DNA from: Microbacterium sp. GCS4
GTDB taxonomy: Bacteria; Actinomycetota; Actinomycetes; Actinomycetales; Microbacteriaceae
Length of the DNA: 64,000 nucleotides
Reading direction: 5' to 3'
NCBI RefSeq assembly: GCF_001262495.1
Contig: NZ_LGYE01000003.1
Location: 62,001-126,000, forward strand
A program made the position numbers and the translations under genes. Below, in pieces: positions 1-8,886 of this stretch (the first letter of the stretch is position 1; each line of letters starts with the position of its first letter). Below the pieces are notes generated by a model, which saw only the letters and a program-made list of their open reading frames with translations, did no database searches and had not been told where the DNA came from.

Positions 1-716
1 GTCGGCGGGTTCATGATGCGCGCGGCGGCGGCACCGCGACCCGTCGCAGTGGCGGGATAGGTCGGCTCGCCGGTGAGAGCCTCGAGCAGCACGAGACCGA
101 GGGCGAAGATGTCGATCGGGGTGTCCGGTTCCGCATCCCGCAGTGTCTCCGGAGCCATATAGGTGAAGGTCCCGAGCACGATGCCGGGCGACGTCATCCG
201 AGGGCTGCCGATCTGGCAGGCGATGCCGAAGTCGGCGAGCTTGGCGGTGCGGGGACCACCGCCCGGGTCGCGGCCGAGCAGCACGTTCGAGGGCTTGACG
301 TCGCGGTGCACGATGCCGAGACCGTGCACCACGGCCAGCCCCTCGGCCAAGTCGCGGGCGAGGCGGGCGACCTGACGGGGGCGCATCGGTCCGGTGCGCA
401 GACGACGAGCGAGCGTCGGTCCGTCGACGTACTCCATGACGAGGTAGCGCGGACGATCCGGCAGCAGCTGCGCGTCGTACAGCGTCACGATCGACGGGTG
501 GTTGACGGCGGCGAGCAGCGCCTTCTCATTGTGGGCACGGTTGGCGAAGGCCGTGGAGCCCTCGCCGTCATGCAGCATCTTGATCGCGACCGTGCGCTCG
601 AGGTGCGTGTCCTCAGCGCGGTAGACCGTGGCCATTCCGCCGCGACCCAGGCGGTCGCTCAGCACGTAGCGTCCGTCGAGCAGAGCCTCGGTCTCGGACA
701 GCACTTCGAGACTCAT
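1..716 (-). CDS. Serine/threonine protein kinase, N-terminal 238 residues (runs off the window)
   Basis: Eukaryotic-type (Hanks) Ser/Thr kinase domain. Visible motifs are the glycine loop GRGGMATVY (about residues 25-32), the ATP-binding lysine in VAIKML (K46), the catalytic loop HRDVKPSN (137-144), DFG (162-164) and APE (188-190). The start ATG at 716 follows a strong ribosome site (GGAGGTGA). The C-terminal part, where actinobacterial kinases carry a transmembrane helix and sensor domain, lies outside the window, so the sensor type is unknown. Substrates cannot be inferred. It is divergent from the next gene. Confidence 0.95.
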   Translation of the reverse strand, partial: MSLEVLSETEALLDGRYVLSDRLGRGGMATVYRAEDTHLERTVAIKMLHDGEGSTAFANRAHNEKALLAAVNHPSIVTLYDAQLLPDRPRYLVMEYVDGPTLARRLRTGPMRPRQVARLARDLAEGLAVVHGLGIVHRDVKPSNVLLGRDPGGGPRTAKLADFGIACQIGSPRMTSPGIVLGTFTYMAPETLRDAEPDTPIDIFALGLVLLEALTGEPTYPATATGRGAAAARIMNPP

Positions 717-901
717 GACTCACCTCCGGCGGGCGCACACTGAACGAGCATGGTCCCGACCGTACGGGGACGAGATCGGGGAGTCACCGGCCTTGACCTG
801 GGCCGTGAAACATGGATGCCTTCCGGCCGCGGATGCTGTCAAGGGGGTCTGCGCTGTCGGTGGCCTCGCGTAGGAAGGAGGGGACGGAGAGGACACGACA
901 C

Positions 902-1129
902 ATGGCCGCAGGAGACATCGAGACCTTCCAGCGCGACGGGATCTGGTTCAACCGCATCGAGGGCGAGTCGCGCACGCTCGGCATGAGCTTCGTCTCCCAG
1001 GAGGAGGCCGAGAAGGTCGGTCGCGGCGCCGCGGTCGCGCGTCAGGTCGAGCACTCGGTGCGCACCGAGGAGGGGCCGTCCGACACCGGCGGTCTGTACG
1101 ACTGGCACCCGAGGGAGCTCATGAACTGA
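902..1129 (+). CDS. Small DUF2188-like protein
   Basis: A 75-residue soluble acidic protein with the pattern W-F-x-R-I-E-G (near residue 15), a central F-x-S-Q-E-E-A-E helix and A-x-x-Q-V-E-H, which resembles the DUF2188 fold found in small actinobacterial proteins of unknown role. I chose ATG 902 because GGAGAGGA lies about 9 bases upstream; an upstream in-frame ATG at 812 has no ribosome site. Its stop overlaps the start of the next gene by one base (TGATG), so the two are probably translationally coupled. Family assignment is by pattern only. Confidence 0.75.
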   Translation: MAAGDIETFQRDGIWFNRIEGESRTLGMSFVSQEEAEKVGRGAAVARQVEHSVRTEEGPSDTGGLYDWHPRELMN

Positions 1130-1881
1130 TGGCCGGCCCAGCCAGGGAGGTGCCGCGAGCGTTGATGCAGGTCTGCGTCAACGGCGCTCAGGACATCGCC
1201 GATCATCCCGCGCTGCACGCGGACCCCGGTCTCGCCGCCGCCGACGCCGCCAGGGCCATCGCGGCGGGTGCGGGTGCCATCCACGTGCATCCCAAGGATG
1301 CCGAGGGGCGGGACAGCATGTCGCCCGACGACGTCGCCCGCTGGGTGCGAGCGTTCCGCGAGGCGTGCCCGGAGACCCCGCTCGGTGTGACCACGGGGGC
1401 GTGGATCCAGCCCGACATCGAGCGTCGTATCCATGCGATCGCCCGATGGACCGAACTCCCCGACTTCGCCTCCCTGAACTGGCACGAGGCCGGAGCCCCG
1501 CGCGTCGCCGACATGCTGCACAGGCGGGGCGTCCGCATCGAAGCGGGCATCTGGGACGCCACAGGACTCGCGGCGTGGCGGGAGTCTCCCCTGCGAGGCG
1601 AGTGCCTGCGGGTGCTGATCGAACTCCCCGACGAGGCTGCGGAGGTGGTGCGCGGTCACGCCGAGGGACTCATCGCTCACGTGCGGGCCGAAGAGCCGGA
1701 CATCGCGATCCTGCTGCACGGCGAAGCGCGATCCGCCTGGCCGGCACTCGCTCTGGCGGCCGAGCTCGGCCTGGAGTCGCGCATCGGACTCGAGGACACG
1801 CTCGTCCTCCCCGACGGGCGCCCTGCGGCCGACAACGCGTCACTCGTGCGTGCGGCGGCGGCGCTGGCGGGCGGGGCCTGA
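1129..1881 (+). CDS. BKACE-family (DUF849) beta-keto acid cleavage enzyme
   Basis: A 250-residue TIM-barrel enzyme of the 3-keto-5-aminohexanoate cleavage enzyme family, which condenses a beta-keto acid with acetyl-CoA. The family signatures are present: VCVNGAQ near the N-terminus, the zinc-binding HVHP in AIHVHPKDAEG, GVTTGAWI, and FASLNWHE. It is somewhat shorter than typical members (about 270-310 residues). The substrate cannot be read from the sequence. It follows the DUF2188-like gene with a one-base stop/start overlap, indicating an operon. Confidence 0.85.
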   Translation: MAGPAREVPRALMQVCVNGAQDIADHPALHADPGLAAADAARAIAAGAGAIHVHPKDAEGRDSMSPDDVARWVRAFREACPETPLGVTTGAWIQPDIERRIHAIARWTELPDFASLNWHEAGAPRVADMLHRRGVRIEAGIWDATGLAAWRESPLRGECLRVLIELPDEAAEVVRGHAEGLIAHVRAEEPDIAILLHGEARSAWPALALAAELGLESRIGLEDTLVLPDGRPAADNASLVRAAAALAGGA

Positions 1882-1960
1882 GGGCGACACGGATGGACAC
1901 GCGGGATGCGCCGGCGTCGCGCCCTTCATAGGGTGGAATCTCCCGTCGAAGGAGCCCGAC

Positions 1961-2014
1961 ATGTCCGACACCCGCACCGCGAGCGCAGCCTCGCGATGTC
2001 GCCGGGCGGCCTGA
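1961..2014 (+). other. 17-codon leader ORF in frame with the downstream lyase
   Basis: ATG 1961 is preceded by a good ribosome site (GAAGGAG). It opens a 17-codon reading frame that ends at TGA 2012-2014, 12 bases before the ATG of the lyase gene and in the same frame. It may be a translated leader peptide that couples translation, or the remnant of a longer N-terminus cut by a nonsense change. The downstream ATG itself has only a weak GAGAG upstream. Confidence 0.4.
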
Positions 2015-2026
2015 GAGCCGCACGCC

Positions 2027-3247
2027 ATGACCGACCCGTCGCGCCCCGCCCCGCATCCCTTCGACACCCGGACCCGGTTCGATCTCGATCGTCCGGAGAG
2101 CCGCAAGTGGAGTCTGCATCCCGGGCGCATCGGCGCCTGGGTCGCCGAGATGGACTTCGGCATCGCCCCTGAGATCGCGGCGGCGATGCATCGGGCCATC
2201 GATGAAGAGAACCTCGGCTACCTGTCGCCGCCCCTCGCCGCCGAGCTCGGCCGGGCGACCGCGGACTGGATGCGCGACGAGTACGCCTGGACGATCGACC
2301 CCGAGAGCGTGCATCCGGTGTCCGACGTCATGGCCGCGCTGCGCGTCGCCGTCGAGGAGTATGCGCCGGCGGGGTCGCCGGTGATCGTGCCGACGCCGGC
2401 GTACATGCCCTTCCTCACGTTCCTGCCCACGATCGGGCACCCGGTCGTCGAGGTGCCGGGGGTCGAGATCGACGGTCGCTGGCATCACGACCTCGGCCGC
2501 ATCGACGAGGCGTTCGCGGCGGGAGCGCGGACTCTTGTGCTCTGCAACCCGCACAATCCGACCGGCACCGTGGTCGACCGGGATGAGCTCGAGGCGCTCG
2601 CGCAGATCGTCGAGAGGCACGGTGGCCGCGTCTTCGCCGACGAGATCCACGCCCCGCTGCGGTTCGACGGGCGTCCGTTCGTGCCCTACGCCTCGGTCTC
2701 ACCCGCGACCGCCGCGCACACCGTGACGGGCACGAGCGCCTCGAAGGCGTGGAACATCCCGGGCCTCAAGACCGCTCAGCTCGTGCTGTCGAACCGCATC
2801 GACCAGGAGCAGTACCGTCGGTTCGGCTTCTCGGTGCAGCATGGGGCGTCGACGCTCGGGGTGGTCGCGTCGACCGCGGCGTATCGCGAGGGACGGCCCT
2901 GGCTCGACGGGGTGCTGTCGTACCTGTCGGACTCGCGGCGTACGCTCGGAGAGCTCGTCACGGAGCATCTGCCCGGTGCCGTCTACCGGGAACCCGAGGC
3001 CACCTACATCGGATGGATCGACACCGGCGCCCTGGACATCGACGGCCGGCCCGCGGCGTTCTTCCGCGAGCAGGCCGGCGTCGTGCTGACCGAGGGCGCC
3101 CTGCTCGGCCGCGGGTACGAGGACTTCGTGCGGATCGTGTTCGCGACTCCGCGGCCGATTCTCGCGGAGGCGCTCGCCGCGATGGGGGATGCCGTGCGCG
3201 CCGGTGGACCGTCGGCATCCCCCTCGCGGCGAGTACCTGGCGGCTAG
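2027..3247 (+). CDS. MalY/PatB-type PLP-dependent C-S lyase (aminotransferase class I/II)
   Basis: A 406-residue fold-type I PLP enzyme. Motifs seen: WVAEMDF near residue 38, the PTPAYMPF loop (122-129), NPHNPTG (174-180), DEIHAP (205-210) and the Schiff-base lysine K240 in TSASKAW. The WVAEMDF and FADEIH signatures place it in the MalY/PatB group, usually cystathionine beta-lyases acting on C-S bonds. A second paralogue lies at 29707-30888. Its last 4 bases overlap the stop of the convergent GH76 gene. The specific substrate is unknown. Confidence 0.9.
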   Translation: MTDPSRPAPHPFDTRTRFDLDRPESRKWSLHPGRIGAWVAEMDFGIAPEIAAAMHRAIDEENLGYLSPPLAAELGRATADWMRDEYAWTIDPESVHPVSDVMAALRVAVEEYAPAGSPVIVPTPAYMPFLTFLPTIGHPVVEVPGVEIDGRWHHDLGRIDEAFAAGARTLVLCNPHNPTGTVVDRDELEALAQIVERHGGRVFADEIHAPLRFDGRPFVPYASVSPATAAHTVTGTSASKAWNIPGLKTAQLVLSNRIDQEQYRRFGFSVQHGASTLGVVASTAAYREGRPWLDGVLSYLSDSRRTLGELVTEHLPGAVYREPEATYIGWIDTGALDIDGRPAAFFREQAGVVLTEGALLGRGYEDFVRIVFATPRPILAEALAAMGDAVRAGGPSASPSRRVPGG

Positions 3248-4458
3248 CTCACGTTCCCGAGGTCTGCGCGGTCCCAGGCGAGGATCGCGAAGATCTGGAT
3301 CATGCCGGACTGGTCGAGCGTCGCTGCGGGGCGGGTCGGATCGTAGTCGCCGCCTCCCGACGGCTGGAAGTGGAACAATCCGGTCGCGGGGTCGCGGTTC
3401 GTGTCCCACATCAGCTGGGCGTACTGTTCCGCGGCAGCGCGATACGCGGGATCGTGGCTCACCGAGTCGAGCAGGAACAGATCGCGGAAGTAGAACGCGT
3501 TGAAGATGGCCGGCTGCTGCTGCAGCCTGTTCTCGGCGGTCCAGTACTCGAGCGATCCGCGCGCCGCGGCCTTGGCCTGCGTCAGATACTTCGTCTCGCC
3601 GGTCGCCCGGTAGAGGATGGTCGCGGTCGCGATCATCGACCCCGAGTTGTAGGTCCACAGCGTGGGGTTGACCTCGCCCGCGTCGTTGATGCTGTTGGCG
3701 TAGAGACCAGCCGAGGTCTTCAGACACTTGTTGTTCCAGCTGTAGAGCTTCGTGCTCCAAGTGAGATAGTCCGCGTCGCCGGTCTGTTCGTACAGGTGTG
3801 CGGCGAGCTGGGCGGCGAGCCCGGTGATGTTGGCGCCGCGGTCGGCGTTGTCGGGGCGGTCGATCCAGTCCATTCCGCCCGGGCAGGCGAGGGTGGCGTC
3901 GGTGTTCCACCCGCGCACCACGATCGAGAAGGCGTGCTCGGCCTTCTCGAGGTAGGCCGCGTCGCCGGTCTTTCGATACTGGCGCACGTCGGTGAGCCCG
4001 ATGATGGAGTTGTCGTCGTAGAAGACGTCGCCCCCGGTGCCGAGCGGAGCGGGGAGGTAGGACTCGTATCCCGCGCGCCCTCCCTCGCGGACGTTGTAGT
4101 ACAGCTCGAAGTTGGCGATGCGCTGCCGGGTCACGTTGGCGTAGGCGGGTCCGATGCCGGGGACGCCCTGCAGGTCGGCTGTCGCCTGACTCGCCTCCCG
4201 GTACTCCCAGAGGTAGGAATACGGGTTCGCCTCCTCGCCGGTGTTGAGACGGTAGAGCTGGTGTCCGGCGGCGCCGAGGTAGAGGTTGTCCTGCATCGCG
4301 TCGTAGCTGACGATCGCCCGATCGGACCAGGCGCCGGCATCCGACGGCGCAGCCGCTTGGGCGGGCGCGGCAGCGGTGGCGACCAGTATCGCGGCGGTCG
4401 CCACAGCGATCGCACTGCTGCGCATCGTCCGCGTATGGAGGGAAGAGGTTGACTTCAT
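3244..4458 (-). CDS. Secreted GH76 endo-alpha-1,6-mannanase
   Basis: A 404-residue glycoside hydrolase of family 76, which cuts the alpha-1,6-mannan backbone of yeast mannan or related cell-wall glycans. A Sec signal peptide (basic start, hydrophobic core, AQA cleavage site near residue 35) indicates export. The paired catalytic aspartates are in VFYDDNS (D148-D149). WTYNSG and the C-terminal DQSGMIQIF support the family. AGGATGAACG precedes the ATG. A LacI-type operator (4478-4493) lies 20 bases upstream, so it belongs to the adjacent regulon. It carries no cell-wall-binding module and is probably released. Confidence 0.93.
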   Translation of the reverse strand: MKSTSSLHTRTMRSSAIAVATAAILVATAAAPAQAAAPSDAGAWSDRAIVSYDAMQDNLYLGAAGHQLYRLNTGEEANPYSYLWEYREASQATADLQGVPGIGPAYANVTRQRIANFELYYNVREGGRAGYESYLPAPLGTGGDVFYDDNSIIGLTDVRQYRKTGDAAYLEKAEHAFSIVVRGWNTDATLACPGGMDWIDRPDNADRGANITGLAAQLAAHLYEQTGDADYLTWSTKLYSWNNKCLKTSAGLYANSINDAGEVNPTLWTYNSGSMIATATILYRATGETKYLTQAKAAARGSLEYWTAENRLQQQPAIFNAFYFRDLFLLDSVSHDPAYRAAAEQYAQLMWDTNRDPATGLFHFQPSGGGDYDPTRPAATLDQSGMIQIFAILAWDRADLGNVS

Positions 4459-4477
4459 CGTTCATCCTGTCTTCAGA

Positions 4478-4493
4478 TTGATATCGTTATCAA
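4478..4493. promoter_or_regulatory. LacI-type operator, copy 1
   Basis: TTGATATCGTTATCAA, a 16-bp near-palindrome ending 20 bases before the GH76 start. It is essentially identical to sites at 6377-6392 and 7577-7592. Read in the direction of each gene, all three give YTGATAACGATATCAR, so they share orientation as well as sequence. The obvious binder is the LacI regulator at 6433-7446 (inference). Confidence 0.9.
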
Positions 4494-4548
4494 CAAACCA
4501 AGCCTGACGGATGCCGCCGGGGGCGTCAACCCCTCTCCGGCGACCTGC

Positions 4549-6324
4549 TCACACGGCAGTGCCGCGCACGGAGGCCTTCACGGTCGCGCACTCCGCACCC
4601 ACACCGGCGCCGTGCGGGCGGATCGTGTACTCGCCGACGGCCGCCGGGACGATGAAGGTCTCGGCGTAGTGCACGACGAACGGCTCGAAGGCCCGGGTGG
4701 GCGATTCCACGATCGCCTCCGCGCCCTCGACCAGGTTCAGCACGTTGACGGTCCCGCGGGTGTCGTGCGGCACGGCATCCGTGAACCAGTGGCGGCGCAC
4801 CTCGATGAACTCGAGGTCGTGCAGACCTGTGCGCTCCTCCCGCCAGCCCTCGCCCTCCGCGACCGGGACGACCTGATCGATGAGGTTGTCCTCGGTCCAC
4901 GCGGTGTCGCGCTCCCACTGGATGTTCGCGAGAGCATGGTCGAGGTGGATCGGACGCGGCACGCCGTCGAGGCCCACGCGGTCCCAGTCCCACATCTTGA
5001 ACGTGAAGATGTACGGCGTCGCCGAGATCTCGAGCACCATCGAGTTCGCGCCGGAGCAGTGCACGGTGCCGGCGGGGATCGAGAAGTGGTCGTGCTTCGC
5101 GGCGGGGTAGGTGTTGACGTAGTCCTCGGCGGGGAACGAGATCTCCCCGGCCTGCGCGCGAGCGAGGTCGGCGGCGAGTCTCTCCCGGGAGACGCCCGTC
5201 TTGAGGCCGAGGTACACGACCGCGTCGTCGTCGGCGTCCAGCAGGTAGTAGCTCTCGTCCTGCGTGTAGGCCATCCCGAACCGGTCGCGGATGTACTCGG
5301 TGAGCGGGTGCACTTGCAGCGAGAGGTTGCCGCCGCCCATCGTGTCGAGCAGGTCGAAGCGGATGGGGAACTCGGCGCCGAACCGGGCGAAGGTGCGCTC
5401 GCCGAGCAGTTCCTTCGGGTGGGAGAACACCAGGTCGATGGAGGGAATCTGGAAGACGCCGACTCCGTCGCTCAGCAGCAGGCTGTTCTCCTCCGGTACG
5501 CCGTCGAACGACCAGGCGTAGTTGGCCTCCGAGGTGTCGAGTCCGCAGACCTGCTTCATCCACTGTCCGCCCCAGACGCCGGGGTCGAAGTACGGTACGA
5601 CGCGGAACGGTCGCTGGGATGCCGCGGTCAGCGCTTCGCGGAAGGCGTCGCCGGTGATGAGCGCGGTCGCACCGACGCGGTTCGCGTCGAGCACGAAGTC
5701 GGCCGTGCCGAAGAGGGGGCGCTTGTGCCGGTCGGCCGCGCGCCACTCGAGGAAGAACCCGCGCTTGATCTTGCGCAGCGGATCCTCGTCGTGATTGTCG
5801 GCGTGCCAGTTCGGCATGCCGCGGCGGTAGCGCAGCTGGATCTCCCAGCGCGCCATCTCGACCAGCACCGTCACGTCGGCGCGGGTGAGGGTCGCCGCTC
5901 CCCAGCCCAGTAGAACGGTCGGGGCCGTGCGGTCGTCGACGCGGGCGCGGAGCTCGTTCCGAGCGTCGGCGTCGTAGAAGGCGTCGATCGTCGCATGGGA
6001 CATCACGCCGAACACGCGATCGTCGGTGAGGTTCTGCGCGAACCGCTCCGCGAGCTCGGTCGCCGACAGGGCGGCCGACTCGATGTCCACGATCTCGAAA
6101 CCGGGCAGCCCTATGCGGATCTCGTCGGTCAGGGCGAGGAGATCGGTGCCCGGGTACGCGTCGATCGCGATGAGTGCCCGGTCGCCGGCCGCGGCGGCGG
6201 CGTCGCGAAGAGTGCGCCAGGCGTCCGCGCCGTCGCGGATGCTCTCACCGGGAGGGAGCTCGATCACCGGGTGGCGGTCATAGGAGGAGGCACGCTCTCC
6301 GACGCGAGAAGAGGTATGGGGCAT
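4549..6324 (-). CDS. Long class I mannose-6-phosphate isomerase-like protein
   Basis: A 591-residue protein. The C-terminal ~350 residues form the cupin type I phosphomannose isomerase domain: YFDPGVWGG, the metal-binding L-Q-V-H-P and DHFSIPAGTVHCSG are visible. The N-terminal ~230 residues are the extra domain of long Gram-positive forms (kinase-like in appearance, with KRGFFLEWRAADRHK). I chose ATG 6324 (GAAAGG upstream); an in-frame ATG at 6423 would put the operator inside the gene. It would convert mannose-6-phosphate, made by the ROK kinase, to fructose-6-phosphate. The exact substrate is inferred from context. Confidence 0.85.
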   Translation of the reverse strand: MPHTSSRVGERASSYDRHPVIELPPGESIRDGADAWRTLRDAAAAAGDRALIAIDAYPGTDLLALTDEIRIGLPGFEIVDIESAALSATELAERFAQNLTDDRVFGVMSHATIDAFYDADARNELRARVDDRTAPTVLLGWGAATLTRADVTVLVEMARWEIQLRYRRGMPNWHADNHDEDPLRKIKRGFFLEWRAADRHKRPLFGTADFVLDANRVGATALITGDAFREALTAASQRPFRVVPYFDPGVWGGQWMKQVCGLDTSEANYAWSFDGVPEENSLLLSDGVGVFQIPSIDLVFSHPKELLGERTFARFGAEFPIRFDLLDTMGGGNLSLQVHPLTEYIRDRFGMAYTQDESYYLLDADDDAVVYLGLKTGVSRERLAADLARAQAGEISFPAEDYVNTYPAAKHDHFSIPAGTVHCSGANSMVLEISATPYIFTFKMWDWDRVGLDGVPRPIHLDHALANIQWERDTAWTEDNLIDQVVPVAEGEGWREERTGLHDLEFIEVRRHWFTDAVPHDTRGTVNVLNLVEGAEAIVESPTRAFEPFVVHYAETFIVPAAVGEYTIRPHGAGVGAECATVKASVRGTAV

Positions 6325-6376
6325 CGCTGCAGCCTTTCTTTCCGGATACCGGCGGGGACCGCTGGCAGCAACCGCA

Positions 6377-6392
6377 CTGATATCGTTATCAA
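6377..6392. promoter_or_regulatory. LacI-type operator, copy 2
   Basis: CTGATATCGTTATCAA, 52 bases upstream of the isomerase start and 40 bases beyond the stop of the lacI gene. It differs from copy 1 only in its first base. Confidence 0.9.
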
Positions 6393-6432
6393 CGTACATC
6401 ACGGCCGTGCGAAAAGCACTCACTCCGGATGT

Positions 6433-7446
6433 CTACTCGCGGAAGCGGGTCGGGAGCTCGACGAGCTGCGGCTCACTCTCCGGTGCGGCGAGCCTCTGCA
6501 TCATCATGCGGGCGGCCGTGCGCCCCAGCTCGCGAGGGTCGTGCTCGATGACCGAGAGGTCGAAGGGCACGAGCGCCGACAACTCGAAGTCGTCGAACGC
6601 GACGATGCGCATGGCGGCGGCCGCCTCGGGATGCTCTGCCAGAGCGCGCAGAGCGCCGATCGTGTTGCGGTTGTTCGCACTGAACACGGCCGTCGGCGGG
6701 TCATCGCCGGCCAGCAGCTCGACCATGACGTCGTGGGCGGCGGCATCGTCGTTCTGACCCGCCCGCATCAGGTCGGGGTCGATCGCGATGCCCGCCTCGT
6801 GATGCGCCCGCTCGAACCCGAGGCGCCGCCGTCGGCTGGTGAAGACGGAGGCGCGGTTGCCCAGGAACGCGATGCGTCGGTGGCCCTGTGCGATCAGGAA
6901 CGCCGTGCCGTCGCGCGCGCCGTTCTCGTCGTCGACGAGCACGACGTCCGCGGTCACGCCGTCGACCTGGCGGGAGGCGAGGGCGAGAGGGATCCCTGCC
7001 GCCACGGCCGTGCGAAGGTGAGTGACGTCGCCGCCGGCGGGCACGACGATGAGTCCGTCGACCTTGCGGCCGATGAAGTCGTTGACGAGGGCGCGCTCGC
7101 GTTCGATGTCCTCGCCGCTGTTGCCGACCAGGAGCAGCATCCCGTCCGCGGTCACGATCTCCTCGACGCCGAGCTGCACCTGCGCGTAGTAGGGGTTCGC
7201 GACGTTCGTGATGATGACGCCGATCAGGCCGGTGCGCTGGCCGGGGCGGAGGCTTCTGGCGTTCTCGTTGCGGCGGTAGCCGAGGGCGGCGGCCGCGTCG
7301 AGCACGGCCTGCACCTTCTCGGGGCGCACGTTCGGTCCACCGCTGAGAACGCGCGACACCGTCATGGGCGAGACACCGGCGGCTGCGGCCACGTCCTGGA
7401 CGGTGGGCGCGGCGGAGCCGCGATTCTTCGCAGGACGACCGGACAT
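6433..7446 (-). CDS. LacI-family transcriptional regulator of the mannan locus
   Basis: A 337-residue repressor. It has an N-terminal helix-turn-helix (VQDVAAAAGVSPMTVSRVLS), a hinge helix (NENARSLRPG) and a periplasmic-binding-protein-like effector domain beginning GLIGVIITNVANPYY. Start ATG 7446 is chosen; TACCAT lies 6 bases upstream, suggesting a leaderless mRNA. It is divergent from the ABC importer operon and upstream of the isomerase gene; three matching operators in front of those genes make it the likely regulator. The effector is probably mannose or an oligomannoside (inference). Confidence 0.92.
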   Translation of the reverse strand: MSGRPAKNRGSAAPTVQDVAAAAGVSPMTVSRVLSGGPNVRPEKVQAVLDAAAALGYRRNENARSLRPGQRTGLIGVIITNVANPYYAQVQLGVEEIVTADGMLLLVGNSGEDIERERALVNDFIGRKVDGLIVVPAGGDVTHLRTAVAAGIPLALASRQVDGVTADVVLVDDENGARDGTAFLIAQGHRRIAFLGNRASVFTSRRRRLGFERAHHEAGIAIDPDLMRAGQNDDAAAHDVMVELLAGDDPPTAVFSANNRNTIGALRALAEHPEAAAAMRIVAFDDFELSALVPFDLSVIEHDPRELGRTAARMMMQRLAAPESEPQLVELPTRFRE

Positions 7447-7540
7447 GCCGTCATGGTATCGATACTTCGCACGCGACGGCGGGCATCGAAGGGCGCCGCA
7501 TGATCGTGCCGCCGCCAGCATTCCGGTTGCGTCGGATCGC

Positions 7541-7570
7541 TTGCCCTCGACTTCGAGAGCGTGTTACAGT
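7541..7570 (+). promoter_or_regulatory. Putative promoter of the first ABC importer operon
   Basis: TTGCCC (7541-7546), an 18-base spacer and TACAGT (7565-7570) resemble -35 and -10 boxes. The predicted start of transcription falls at the first base of the operator 7577-7592, so repressor binding would block initiation or clearance. Confidence 0.55.
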
Positions 7571-7576
7571 CCGATT

Positions 7577-7592
7577 CTGATAACGATATCAA
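7577..7592. promoter_or_regulatory. LacI-type operator, copy 3
   Basis: CTGATAACGATATCAA, 49 bases before the GTG start of the solute-binding protein and directly after the putative -10 box. It is the reverse complement of the same core found at 4478 and 6377. Confidence 0.9.
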
Positions 7593-7641
7593 CGCGGTTG
7601 ACGCGAGATGTCGATCCTCTACCCGAACGAAGGAGTTCCGT

Positions 7642-8886
7642 GTGAAGTTCTCGCGAAGAATGGTCCTCGGCGCCGCCGCGCTCATGACCGTGGCCACGGT
7701 CGCCGGATGTGCCGGCTCGACCTCTGCCTCGTCGTCCGATCTGCAGTTCGTCACCGACAAGAGCTGGGACTTCGAGAAGTTCTCCGCCGTGTCGAAGGAC
7801 GACATCGACGTGTCGCTCGACCCGGCGTACTACGCCGACCAGAACGCCTTCCAAGCGTTCATCAAGCAGTCCTTCCGCTCGAACAAGGCACCAGGGCTCT
7901 TCACCTGGCACACGGGTTCGTCGCTCGAGGATCTCGTCTCGGAGGGGCTCGTCGCCGAGACCACCGACATCTGGGAGAAGGCCGTCGCCGACGGCAACAT
8001 CAGCGAGTCCGTGAAGGACCTCTACACGATCGACGGCAAGCAGTACTGCACGCCGATCAGCGTCGACGACTGGGTCATGTACTACGACAAGCGCACGTTC
8101 TCCGAGCTGGGCCTCGAGGTCCCCACGACCTGGGACGAGATGACGGCGGTCGCCGACACCCTCGTGGATGCGGGCATCGCACCGTTCTGGAACTCGGGCG
8201 GCAACCCCTGGGCGTTCGTGTGGTTCCAGATCCTGACCGCCGGCACCGACGTCGAGCTGTACAACGACCTCATGTCGGGCGATGCGAAGTTCACCGATCC
8301 CGAGGTCGTCGAGGTCATGAACGTGTGGCTCGACATGAAGGAGAAGGGCTACTTCTCCGACCCGGGTTCGAAGACGCCCGGAGAGACGCAGATCAAGGAC
8401 CAGGAGGTCGCGATGATCCCCTTCGGCACCTGGTATGCGAGCACGCTCGACACCGTGGGGCTGGAGAGCGGCACCGACTGGGGCGTGTTCCCCATCCCGA
8501 ACGTGAACCCCGACCAGGAGGTCACCCCGGTGGCCATCGAGACCGCTCCCGCCTGCGTGCCCGAGAAGTCGGCGCAGCGCGAGCTCGGCCTCGAGTACTC
8601 CGAATGGTGGATGGGCACCGAGGCGCAGACCGCGTGGTCGGAGCAGCAGGGCAACCTTCCCTTCAACCCGAACGCCACGGCCGCGACCGAGGAGTTCCAG
8701 AAGATCGGCGAGGAGTACACGGATCCGAAGTACACGTTCTATCTGCGCTACTACGAGGCGGCGCCCGCGCCCATCCTCACGTCGTCGCTCGACGAGTTCA
8801 CCGGATTCATGACCAACCCCGGTGACCCGATGCCGTACCTCGAGGGCATCCAGAAGGTCGCGGACGAGTACTGGAGCGAGCATTGA
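7642..8886 (+). CDS. ABC sugar importer, extracellular solute-binding lipoprotein
   Basis: A 414-residue family 1 solute-binding protein. The GTG start at 7642 follows AGGAG. An N-terminal KFSRRM basic stretch, a hydrophobic core and the lipobox V-A-G-C mark it as a lipoprotein anchored outside the membrane. The body has the usual W-x-M-T-A-V-A and MIPFGTWY features of carbohydrate-binding proteins. First gene of an operon with two permeases; the start of the next gene overlaps its stop (TTGA). It is under the LacI operator at 7577. Ligand inferred: alpha-manno-oligosaccharides from GH76 action. Confidence 0.93.
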   Translation: MKFSRRMVLGAAALMTVATVAGCAGSTSASSSDLQFVTDKSWDFEKFSAVSKDDIDVSLDPAYYADQNAFQAFIKQSFRSNKAPGLFTWHTGSSLEDLVSEGLVAETTDIWEKAVADGNISESVKDLYTIDGKQYCTPISVDDWVMYYDKRTFSELGLEVPTTWDEMTAVADTLVDAGIAPFWNSGGNPWAFVWFQILTAGTDVELYNDLMSGDAKFTDPEVVEVMNVWLDMKEKGYFSDPGSKTPGETQIKDQEVAMIPFGTWYASTLDTVGLESGTDWGVFPIPNVNPDQEVTPVAIETAPACVPEKSAQRELGLEYSEWWMGTEAQTAWSEQQGNLPFNPNATAATEEFQKIGEEYTDPKYTFYLRYYEAAPAPILTSSLDEFTGFMTNPGDPMPYLEGIQKVADEYWSEH

